Part shown: piece after piece, positions 44,220 through 54,984 of the stretch | Layout: the number at the start of each line of letters is the position of its first letter | Numbering within the stretch: position 1 is the first letter of the stretch | Origin: Scatophagus argus | Lineage: Eukaryota; Chordata; Actinopteri; Scatophagidae | NCBI RefSeq assembly: GCF_020382885.2 | Contig: NC_058497.1 | Coordinates: 23,738,330 to 23,802,329 of the forward strand | DNA length: 64,000 bases | Direction of reading: 5' to 3' | Notes under the pieces: generated by a model | Told to the model about the DNA's origin: nothing | What the model saw: the letters and a program-made list of their open reading frames with translations, nothing else | Database searches by the model: none | Position numbers and translations under genes: made by a program

Positions 44220-44410
44220 AGAAAAAAAAAGAAGAGCTAGAGGGAGAGGGAGAGACAGAGCGAGTGAGTGCGAGACAGAAGTTAGCTGAGCTCAGAGCTC
44301 CCACAAATCACTTTGTCACCAGCAAGCTCTGACAAGCACCAGGAGAGACAGAGAGAGACAGACAGAGAGAGAGACAGAGGGAGAGAGCGCAGGAAGACAG
44401 GCAGGGACTT
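44220..44410. repeat. Polypurine (GA/GAGACA) tract upstream of tgfb1
   Basis: The plus strand is almost purely A/G over two stretches (44220-44278 and 44340-44400), with GAGA and GAGACAGA units. Such tracts are often nucleosome-poor promoter elements. A role for tgfb1 is inference. Confidence 0.6.
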
Positions 44411-46028
44411 AAAAAGAGGTGAGAAGAGGGAATTGTGTCAGTGGGGACCCAAGAGGAAAGGTGTGAAGGAGCTGCATAGGAGGGCATAAACAAAGTGATA
44501 CCGAAGGATGGACAGAGGGAAGTGAGGACAGAGACGAGACTGCAATCCCATTCCCAAAGCGGTGTGAGCTGAGAGGGACTGCTGTTCCTGCTCCTGCTGC
44601 CGTCACTGCTGCCGTGCCCGGATGGTACGCTCATTTAAAGAGAAGGTGTGTCAAACTTGAACTTTTTGTGACAGGAGAGCAGTGTTTGATCGAGAGAAGG
44701 AGACTTTTGCTGTGTTTTTAATCTTGCGATAGCGTCCATACGTGAGCTGTTTTCATCTTAGGATTGATACACAGAGAGCATATAGTGATCATATTATTGT
44801 GTCGGGGGATTAAAGCGCAGTTAGAGCTGCTCTGTGTGTGTGAAGCAGGCATGTGTGTGAGGTGCTGAAAGCAGTTTCTGTTGGAAGCGCAGCTGTGCAC
44901 AGATCACATGCTGTTATTGCTAAAAAGAGGTAGTCAGAGCAGAGTGCGATACGATAAGTTTATCAGATGTTTCTTCTTAATGTCTTAATTGTATAGATTT
45001 GTGACAGAAGAAACACTTTTACACACAACTTTATCTTATCTTTTCCCTCCACTGTGGATATTTGATTATCTCTAAGTTGACTCAAAGCCCCTGAGAGTTT
45101 TATCTGGGCTGCGAAGGAAGGCAGAGGTCATCTGATCACAGTTCAGGAGAAGGGAAATAGGAAGACCACATTAATTCCACTTTAAACACAGGACGTATCA
45201 TTGCTTCACTCCCTTGCTTTGAGACATTTAGAAAGGGCTTATTTGATGTCACATCCATGTACAAGTAGTCCTGGATGATCTGTGAAGAGACCTTGTGGGA
45301 CAAGGAGGACAGGAAACGGTGTCAGTTGAAAAGCCATACACTCCTATAGTAAGTAAGTCGGGCTCTGACAACACCACTTTTCATTTTGCTGAGTGCTGTC
45401 CTTTCACGTTGGCTCAACTGGTCCCAAGGGACACGCAAAGAGGGACTGCCTAGTGAGCAATACAGCACCGAGCTGACATGTGGACGTGTATACTGTCTAC
45501 TTGTTTCAAATAAGACAGTATTCAGCTAAACACTGCGGGTGGAGGCGTGAAATCATATCAATCACAATCTGTATCTGTGAGTACAGAAGCAGCTCAGTAG
45601 AATATTGTCATTAGATTATTGTTGATTGACGGTTGCTGTCGAGGTCCTCTGAGCCTCAGGGTGCTGTCTGCGTACCTGTTTGGCTGGGGTCTGTTAGCTT
45701 TTGACAGCTCTGCTCTGGACGTCACTGTGTTACCTGTGCGGCTGAGTCAGAGGCTGGCTCATCACTCGATGTCTGTCTGCCCACTGGGATCCTGCCTCTG
45801 TGTAAAGCAGGCGTAAGTGTTAGGTGCTTTTCCCAGCAGCAGCAGTGACAGCGGTGGAAGCAGTGGCCCTGAACTTTCAGGACTTTCAGGATTGCTGTAA
45901 TTGTTTTGCCGCATGTAAACACCTTGCATCACTAAGCATACCTGGTGAGAAGCAGGCAGTGAAAGAAAAGGTCGGAGAGGATTTTCTTAGAATCAAAGTG
46001 CCTAAGTGCAAACAGTCAGGTTGGCACC

Positions 46029-47630
46029 ATGAAGCTGGCGTTCTTGATGCTCATGGTTGTGTACACGGTGGGCAACGTTAGCGGTATGTCTACATGTAGT
46101 ACGGTGGACCTGGAGATGGTGAAGAAAAAGCGCATTGAGGCCATAAGGAGTCAGATCCTTAGCAAACTGCGTTTGCCAAAAGAGCCTAAGCCAGATCAGG
46201 CTGGAGATGAGGAGGAGATTCCTGGCTCCCTGTTGTCCCTCTACAACAGCACCAAGGACATACTGAAGGAGCAGCAGATTGAGGCCCAGACACACATCAC
46301 CACCGAACTGGAGGAGGAGGAGTACTTCGCCAAGGTGCTGAACAAGTTCGACATGAACAGTGAGTACCAGAAAACTCAGCAGAGACACACTCGTGATGTA
46401 CTGTGCGCCCATCCTCACGAATGGAGGCAGCTGTTGGTGGCTGAACTACAGCAGTAAGAATGTCATGTAGTATTACGACTGTGATTTACGCTCCTATATT
46501 TACAAGCACTTGAGACTCACTGTATGCTAGCAAAGAGGAGAAGCACCATTTGTTTCACTGTTGTTTTTTAAAAAAGTGGCCATTTTTACATTAATAGATC
46601 GAGTCACGGTGAAATCAACAGGCGCTGTTGGAACAAGACCTACTGTGTAGAAATGTACCTAAAAGCAAAACTGGTCTTGGGGTTTTTTGTTCATTTTGCA
46701 TGTCCACCACAAGTGAACATTAAAAAAAAGCCTTAAATCCCTTACTGGGATTTGCAGATTTGGCGGCTACAGCCTAAATTAACCAGTATTTGCCTGATGG
46801 GTGGTGTCAGTTCTAATCTCGTCCATAAATTCCCTCAACATGTGTACCCCTTCTGATCTCCATCCAACATCTTCAGGCAGATTGACGGGTTCAGAGATCA
46901 CAGGCGTTAAAAGTTAGCAGGACTGTGCGTTGCATCTGGTCTGATGCTCTGCGTTGCTTTCGTGGTGTCCATGGCATTTTTACTGCTTTATTAGTTGTTG
47001 TTTGTTTGCCTATGCTGCATATGCTGTTTGTTCAGCCAAATGGCTTTTGGCTGTAATTGTGCACTGACTCCCAAATTGTTATGATAAACAGATTTTTTTT
47101 TCATTTTGTTTCTTTGCTCCATTGTTCTCTACATGTCTATACTCCTCACCCTATCAGGCAGGCATCCACACTATCCCTCTTTTATCCCTCCACCACTTCA
47201 AAAAGAAAGCCTTGAGTGGATGGACTGCGCTCAGGAGTGTGCAGACCAAACAGAGAACAAAGGAACTTTTAGAGTGAAGGGCATGATTTTGTTCTGGTTT
47301 GATGAAAACCAAAGAACAAGAAAGACAACGGAAGAATTAGATGAGAGAAGACATGAAATGCACTCCTTCGCCCTCAACCTGTCTCGTCCTCTCTCGTCCT
47401 TTTGTTTTCTCTTTTCTTTCTCTTTCTCTCTTTCTCTCTCCCCGTGTCCCTCGGGGACGGGGACGGGGGGACAGGGGGTTTCCTGTAACATGAGCATTGG
47501 GTTCTCCCTTGCTTATCCTGTCACTTGTTCTCCATCGTATCTCTTTCTCTCAGGCCATTTTCTATTTCGTTTCCTTGCCCATGATAACCCGTCTCTCTTA
47601 CTTTCTGTCTCTCTTGCCTTCGCTCTCTCG

Positions 47631-47662
<32 letters not shown>

Positions 47663-50600
47663 CTGGGTTTCCTGAGTTTATTATCGGTGTGTTTGCAGCG
47701 TGTTTGCAACAGGGCAGATTGGCAGGAAGGAAGGCAGGCTGATGGCCATTGAGATCTTGAGTGACTCAGGTCCGGTACAAGCGGTGCCCATGGGAAGCAT
47801 GTGTTTCCTACCTCTGTGGAATGCCAGAGAACATCCATCCACTCTCTTAATCCTCAGCGCAGCTCCTTAACAAACAGCCAACACACACTAGGAAAGGGTA
47901 AACGGCAACTATATGAGTGTACGTGTGTGGGCCTAGCAAAAACTGTTTTGCAATTATTAGAAAAAAACCACACACACACACAGACACAAGGGGTGTGGAA
48001 GACAACCCAGCTCCTGTGAGAGAGTACTGTGTTCAAACAGAGCAATTAAAACAGAATCCAACTGGAGACTACGTTTGTTTCATATTCATTAACAATCCTA
48101 TTTGTTATTTCAATTTGTGTTCCTTTTTTTTATTGGACAGCTCACATTTCCTGACACCCCAAACAGCCTACGGGGATGCATATTTGCGTGCAGAGCATTT
48201 TAGCACTTAACAGTTTTAGTCTCCATCATGGTAATTGCGTGGTGGATTGGGTTAAATTCCTTCAGCCAGTTAGCAGTCACATCTGTCCACATTTAACAAG
48301 GTATTGGTCTACATGTAATGCAACTCGTTTTCCCCTTTGGAAACCTGCCACTTTGTGCCATTTGGGAGTGAAGTGAGCTCATTGCTCCAGAGTAATTATT
48401 ATATTTAAGAGTAAATGAAGGCGCTACAATGAGGAAGAGTAGCACCAGGGGTCGGACACTTTGTGTTAAACAGGGAGACGTGGGGAAGCGAGGCACTGAC
48501 GAGTGGGCTGTGGGAGGGTGGAGCCGAGGGTATGAAGGAGGCAGGTATTTAGGCTGTTGCTGGAATCTGGTTCCCCCCACTGGTAATTACAGAGCTGTCT
48601 CCCTACCTGTCACAACAGCTGTCCGGGGCTTACCTGCGGATAGGCCCTGATTCAACACACAAATCCCCCCCCACACCCATGTTAGCACGCAGGCTGGGGT
48701 GCTATCTTTACCCCTATATATCTGAGCTGAGCACGGGGAAGAAAATTTCATGCTTTGTTTCCTCAAAGCATTGCATTTTGATCACGAGCAGTTCAGCGAC
48801 AGGCCTCCAGAGAGGGTGCAAGCTGTTTTAATTGGAAAGTAGAAGTGAGGATTAGGCTTCGCCATAATTATGGCACATCAGCCAATATGCTTCTTACGGG
48901 AAGTGACGCAATTTCCTGTTTCACAAACACTTCCCCAACCCTTAACACATTTATCTCAGTTTACTCAAAATAGCTGGAGACGATGACTTTCCGTGCTTGG
49001 TACAACATTGCCAGTTCATTGCTCTCCACATACTGAACAGTGTTGTGAGGCTCCGAGTTTCCATTCATGCACTTACAACCAAACATTTGACTCTGCTCTG
49101 GGTGGGACCACTAAAATGTCATCTCATTTCCCTTTACACTCTGCTGCAGCTCTTTTCAGTTTCAGTTTGGCTTAACTACAAGGGGTGAAACACTACCTAC
49201 ACACCACGGATGGTGATGCCAGTAAATGACATGCAAGCAGCTGTGGCATGCTGAATCCTCGTACAGCATAGGTCGACTGTGCGGCTCAAACATGTGAAGC
49301 TGGCTTGTAGCTGAGGCAGAGTAGAAGGTTTGGGCCCGGGCCAAACCTGAGCTCCATTGATACACATCTCCAATTTCTCTGCATCCCCCCACCACTCCAC
49401 ACACCCTCCCACCCTTCACGAGTGTGAGTTATATTCACGAGTGCATTCTTCACTTTGCTGTTTTGCTGCACGTACCCTGTTACAACCCCCTCCACCCACA
49501 CCCCTATACCTCCTCTCACTCTCTTTCTGCACCTTGTTTCACTCTCGATCATCTGCCTTCCTGTTCTTATCTTTGCACGTCTCTGTCCGACTTAATCCTC
49601 CATAATGTAACGCTGCTAGATTTATGGTGTTAAAGCCTTCAGTAGCTTGGCTCTGGTTTCTGTCAGCCTCTGCAGGGGGAAATGTTCCTGCTGTCATGAT
49701 ATGGGCAGGCTCAGGAATAAAAGTTGCAAATACGGGCAGGGATACTGTAAGAAAACAAAACACTCTCTATGGTCAACTTAACAGCAGCTGGAACACATTA
49801 AACTTTGGCTGCAGTTAAGATTATTGAGCAACTATTCCACTCCATGTTATTAACACATAGACAGGAAAAGGTTTATGAATATATGAAACTTTTCATGAAG
49901 TTTATGAAAAACATTACTGCATTATGTAGTAGATTGCAGTGTTGTATGTATGATAAACACCTATGATGATGCATTTTGAAAATGTTTAAGCATAATGCTT
50001 GAACAATGACATATTCTTTTAGTTCAAAACTCATACATCTTGAGTTTTTGCTGTAAGGCGCACAGTGCACACCGGAGCCCCTTGATCAAAATGTCATCAG
50101 AACTCCACCCAAGACCACAAAATGGATTTGTCTTACACCAACACCTTTCAGTGTTGTTCTCATCATCCTCACTAATACTGATCTTTGATTGATAACCTGA
50201 AGGAAAATGGGGAATGAATGGTGAGGGGTACCCAAGTGTGCCCCTGATCTGGATTTGAGTGTTCTAATGCTGCTAACAAAGAGGCCTGATCCAGTATTTA
50301 AATTCTGAAAATATAAATATAGTTAGACAGTGCTTGGTAGTTTTGATTTTTGATAAAGTAATGCTTTCTAAAAGACTAAAAACAATATAAGGCATATCTT
50401 TAAGACATTTAAACACGTAAAAGAACATTTAAATAATAATTACCAGTCAAAGTGGGTTTTCTTCATGAATAAGGTCAGTTTGAGGCGCTGGAATAGGCCT
50501 ATATGACGAGTCAGTAGGACATCTGTTTTTCATTTGTCTCTCTAACATTTTGTGCCTTTGTACGTCCAAAGACTCAGTCATTATATCAGTTTCTTGCATG

Positions 50601-53463
50601 ACCTTGGTCGTGTGTTAGTTTTATGAAATCTCCTGATAAGCAGAGGAGGATGAAGTACTCAGCTGTTGTACTTGTTACTCTCTGTACTCTGTCACAAGTG
50701 AAAGTCACACATTTGACAATAGTATAAGTAAAATATATTTTAGATTATTAAATTGATTTAAAAAAATAATCTGAGCTGGAGTAAAAGTATAAAGTAGCAT
50801 AAAAATGGAAATGCTCAAATAAATTACAAGTACCTGAAAATTGCTGTACTTGACTAAATGTACTTTGTGACTTTACACCACTGCTCATAAGTGATTATCT
50901 GTTCTAAACCACACAGGGAAAAATAACACAGGCACCACCATGAGCTCCAGGAGCATCCAGATGTCCTTCAACATCTCGGTGATTCGGGAAAGCGTGGGGG
51001 ATTACCGCCTGCTGACCAGCGCCGAGCTACGGATGCTCATCAAGCATCCCAAGGTACCCGACGAGCAGCGAGTGGAGCTGTACCAGGGCACGGAGTCCTC
51101 GGCACGCTACCTCGCTTCCCGCTTCATAAGTAACAAGCAGAGAGACAAATGGGTGTCCTTCGATGTCACTGAGACCCTTCAGGACTGGCTCAAAGGGAAC
51201 GGTGAGATGACACGAACTTCCTGACACCCCAACACATTCCCACAGACCAACCAGTTTCAAAGAGCTAAATGTTGTTTAAATTTCCATTTTGCCAGACGAA
51301 GAGCAGAGTTTCGATTTTCGGCTGTACTGTGAATGCGGCAAACCTGACGACACGTTCCACTTTCAAATCTCTGGGATGACGAGCGGTAGGGGGGACACAG
51401 GGACCTTGGAAAAGATGCAGCCGCTACCGTACATCCTGACCATGTCAATCCCTCAAAACGTCAGCACCCACGTCACCTCGCGCAGAAAACGTTCCACGGA
51501 GACGAAGGACACCTGTACAGCGTAAGCAATCCTACACATGCCACAACCGTGTTTTATTTCACCGACCTTTTTAAAAGTTGCACGAGCCATCCTCACCCGC
51601 TGGTAGCTTCAAAAGGCAGTGACTGGGAAAACGTCATTACCACTCCTGTTTACCCTTTTGATAAGTCGGTGGTAACTTTCAAAGCTGTATGTGTCAATTG
51701 CTTTATGGAGCTGCCATGCAAAGCAGATAGGCCGGCCTTCGAGAGGAAGGCATGCGATGCAGGACCTGTCATCACTGTTTGTAAACACACCAGTAGGCCA
51801 TTCTGGAGAAAGCTGGTTGACTGTTGAGTCACATTCTCGGGTAGTGAAATAGACGCCAACCCAAAATGTTGGTACAACCTGATAATCTGGGACTCATTCT
51901 CAGTCTTACATTAAAACTCACGTAGCGTTAACACCGACTGACTTTGAAGATGTACGTTCTGCAGCAACTATGCTCATCTCTGCACACACCTCTACTCACA
52001 AAAGATGTTTCCCTGTTGTGTCCAATGCAGGCAGACAGAGACCTGCTGCGTGAGAAGCTTGTACATCGACTTCAGGAAAGATCTGGGCTGGAAGTGGATA
52101 CATAAGCCAGCGGGATACCATGCCAACTACTGCATGGGGTCCTGCACCTACATCTGGAACGCTGAAAACAAATATTCTCAGGTATAGTGCTGTAACCCGC
52201 AGTCTCAGTCCGCATCTGACTCCATGTCTTAATAAACTACAGGCATAAAAGGTTGGGCAGCTTAGAGTAAAATCTTTCTCACAACTTGAATTTCTCCTCC
52301 TCTGGTTACTGAAGGACTCTTTTGATTCGTACCACAGAAGTGTGGAACACATCAAGTGTTGTAGTTAGTGTTCTATGAGGGTCAGGGCTTGTTACTTGAC
52401 TCGACACTTGACTTGAAATTAGTGCAAAAATGAACCATTCCAACTGTTGATTAACAATTTAATTTAAAAAAAACCTAATTCAAATGATACTGCACTGGGG
52501 CTAATGCCAAAGCTGATATTTTTAGGCACACACACATTGCAGCATCTTTTGGTCCACCTCAAGGGTCCTGACCAAAATATCTCTGCATTCAGGTGGTTTA
52601 ACATGGATTCATGTCCCTCTCAGGATGAACTGTAATAACCTGGGTGATTCCAGCCATTTTCATCTTTAGCGTCACTATCAAGCAAAGCAGCCTAATACTT
52701 TGTTTTATAACCAAATACATGCATAAAGACTTTCCCATCAGCCTGTGTTACCTCTTTGTGTTCAGTCAGCCTGACAGAGCAGCAGCTTGTTCAGTTTCAG
52801 TCACACATCACGTAACTCACATTCTGAGTCAGTAATCTGAGTCTGAAAATTTGACAATCACAACAGTTGCTGGACTAAGTATTTGACTTCGACCAGCTCA
52901 GAGTGGCACAGCCACTAAAACAGCACCTATTCAGTTGTAAAATAAGCTCTGGTAAAAACTGTGCCTAAATTAATAAGTAATTAAGAAATGTTTCAATTTA
53001 TAAATATGCCAGCAACAAATTAAAAATACAAAGGCTGTTCAAAAGGCAACACACTGTGGCTAGTACCTTCATTTTAACAACAAAAGTGCACTCTTGTAAT
53101 TCTCATGTACATAAATCTGTCTGTCATGTTGGTGATGAAATTCTGTGATAACTTCTCTCTTTTGATTTCTTCATATAATTGTTAACAGATTTTGGCCTTA
53201 TACAAGCATCACAACCCAGGAGCCTCTGCCCAGCCCTGCTGTGTTCCCCAGACGCTGGAGCCACTGCCAATCCTCTACTATGTGGGCCGGCAACACAAGG
53301 TATTGAAACCGTAGCCCAGTGGACCTCAGTCTGAGCTAAAATGTTTGCAGAGCACTTTATGTGAAAGCAACACTTTCCGCTGATTTGTCACCTTACTGTC
53401 GATTTTCACTTTCAGGTGGAGCAGCTGTCCAATATGATTGTGAAGTCCTGCAAGTGTAGCTAA
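46029..53463 (+). CDS. tgfb1: Transforming growth factor beta 1 preproprotein
   Basis: Secreted dimeric cytokine, released latent with its propeptide (LAP). Exons 46029-46359, 50917-51201, 51296-51521, 52031-52181, 53189-53299 and 53416-53463 join to 383 residues. The ATG has a good context (GGCACCATGA). Residues 1-19 are a signal peptide. [12 protein letters not shown] carries the Cys that tethers LAP to LTBP or GARP, and [15 protein letters not shown] is the latency helix. CECGK holds the LAP dimer cysteines, and RGD (in SGRGDTGTL) the integrin site. Furin cleavage follows RRKR. The mature part is 112 residues with nine cysteines of the TGF-beta knot, including [20 protein letters not shown] and the ending VKSCKCS. 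This pattern and linkage to axl and CYP2 give TGFB1. Teleosts can have two copies, so tgfb1a is likely but not proven. Confidence 0.96.
47632..47661. repeat. (CT)n microsatellite
   Basis: About 15 CT units in tgfb1 intron 1, within a longer pyrimidine-rich region. Confidence 0.93.
50641..50883. mobile_element. hAT-like non-autonomous element (MITE) in tgfb1 intron 1
   Basis: The 243-bp element runs from CAGAGGAGGATGAAGTACTC to GTGACTTTACACCACTG and is built from repeated 'AAGTACTTGAGTAAA'-style motifs known from teleost MITEs. It is flanked by CTGATAAG (50633-50640) and CTCATAAG (50884-50891), a near-perfect 8-bp duplication typical of hAT insertions. Confidence 0.8.
51522..53188 (+). other. 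tgfb1 introns 3 and 4
   Basis: Intron 3 is 51522-52030 and intron 4 is 52182-53188. They split the mature ligand. No repeat of note and no extra exon was recognised. Confidence 0.75.
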
Positions 53464-54440
53464 AAACACAGCACGGCACAGAGCGCTGCCTCCCCTCAAA
53501 CGAACTCAGAGACGGAAGAAGCCGAGTTTGAGACTACACAGGCGAGTATGTGACAGAGATAAAGAGGATGAGGGGAACAAAATATTTAAAGCCATCGGGA
53601 TCTTTGTCCTCCCGCGAGCTCTGCCATTTTCATGCTGGACGCACATCAAACCATGGACTTCTTTCATACAGATCGTATTTCCTGTGTGTATATACTTTTT
53701 CTTTGCAGTAGTAAACATGCCTGTCTTGAAATGAATTAATTTATTTGTTGGGGGGACAGATGTTCAAAGAGGCGAAATACATGTATAAAAGTATGTTGGA
53801 TTGACATAAAAGAATTAAAATAATCATCAAAAAAAAGGAAAAAAAAACTTGGACAAAGGATGGCACAGGCTCTGAGGACCAAAGGGACCTCGATGGAAGA
53901 ACACTTTGTAATCTGGGGCATTTCAGTTTGCAATATTGTTTAAGTAAAGAAGTCATTGTTAAAGGTGCTACATCCCAGGTATGAAAAACGGTGGTTGTTG
54001 GGGTTTCCCTGGAAGTGAATGGCTCAGGTGTTTTTGGAGGAATTACATCGTAAAGGACGGCAGACAGCCTCAGGGACAGTCCAACCTGGGAAAATTCCCT
54101 CCGACTCCGAGAGACTCGATCAGCTGGGCAGCGTTTCACACGAACCGTCCATCGGTTTTCCTTGCTCTGTTTGTTCTTTTCAAGCCGCGTGATCCATACA
54201 ATGCTTTTCTGTCACCATGTCCGTGTCTATAATTAAACGTCAGCTTGTCCTCATGGAGCGAGCGTGCCGTCAAAGCCATGAGTAACATCTGTGGTTGTGA
54301 TGAGAGTGATGACACCATGTTTTACTCCCTGTCAGGATTTACAGTTTGTTGTCTTTAGATGGTGAGGGTCAGGGGATGTGGTTGTGGTGTTGGTTTTAGG
54401 GAAGCCATTCAGACCTAATACACACAACTGCAGTTTTTGG

Positions 54441-54460
54441 TTTGTTTGTTTGTTTGTTTT
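54441..54460. repeat. (TTTG)n repeat in the tgfb1 3' UTR region
   Basis: Four to five TTTG units about 1 kb after the tgfb1 stop codon, upstream of the predicted polyadenylation signal. Confidence 0.9.
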
Positions 54461-54691
54461 TTAAATCACCATAGTAAATTAGGGTCAATTTACTGCCTTT
54501 TATTTCAGGACAAGTTTTTAATTTCATCTGAAGTGTGATGCTTTTTGCACAATTCAAGAATTAAATCAGCTTCTGTGATGATTTGTTTTAACAGTAAAAC
54601 CGTCTCTTTTTTTTTTTGCAGTTTGCCATATTTTTTATAGTGCACTTACCATTTGAAATTTGAATTTGTAAATATTGAAAAAAAAAATTGA

Positions 54692-54697
54692 AATAAA
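54692..54697 (+). terminator. Candidate polyadenylation signal of tgfb1
   Basis: AATAAA 1.2 kb after the stop codon. A second one (54735-54740) is followed by a GT-rich run (54774-54826) that could be the downstream element. Either implies a 3' UTR of about 1.25 kb. Confidence 0.55.
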
Positions 54698-54932
54698 CAT
54701 TGATGTTAAATTATCACATCAGAGTGGTAGATTTTTGCGAGCAAAATAAAACCACATGCAGTGTCTCCACTTGTTTGTGTTTGTGTTGAGCTGTGTTGTG
54801 TAGGTGTGTGTGTGTGTGTGTGTGTTCATTTCACTTGTCAGTGCATGTATGTGTGTGTGTGTGTATTAATTACAGCGAGGGGAAAAAAGGTTTTCGGAAA
54901 TGAGCACAAACTGAAAGGTGCAAAGCTGTCAC

Positions 54933-54984
54933 CATTTAGACAAGCAGTTTGTCTTCATGTGAAGACAAACTGCTTGTCTAAATG
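54933..54984. repeat. Perfect 25-bp inverted repeat (near-palindrome)
   Basis: The arm 54933-54957 (CATTTAGACAAGCAGTTTGT...) is the exact reverse complement of 54960-54984, with only TG between them. There are no mismatches over 25 bp. It lies about 250 bp downstream of the candidate tgfb1 polyadenylation signal. Confidence 0.95.

Larger units (their letters stand above)
41271..46028. other. Spacer between the kinase gene and tgfb1
   Basis: About 4.8 kb between divergent genes. It contains repeat fragments (41640-42356), a 38-bp CA run, a CTCF-type core match (43300) and a polypurine tract (44220-44410) that may belong to the tgfb1 promoter or leader. No protein-coding pattern was seen. Confidence 0.6.
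46360..50916 (+). other. tgfb1 intron 1 (about 4.6 kb)
   Basis: The donor is AACA/GTGAGT and the acceptor AACCACACAG. It holds a CT microsatellite (47632-47661), other CT-rich sequence around 47400-47660, and a hAT-like element (50641-50883) that ends 33 bp from exon 2. No coding exon was recognised inside. Confidence 0.75.

Noticed and set aside
47106-47675. 189-codon plus-strand open frame in tgfb1 intron 1
   Set aside because: Most of it is CT-repeat translation (SLSLSL, FSFSLS), and it lies fully inside an intron with good splice sites on both sides.
51549-51827. 92-codon open frame after tgfb1 exon 3
   Set aside because: It lies within intron 3 between verified exons. The peptide is not part of any TGF-beta precursor.
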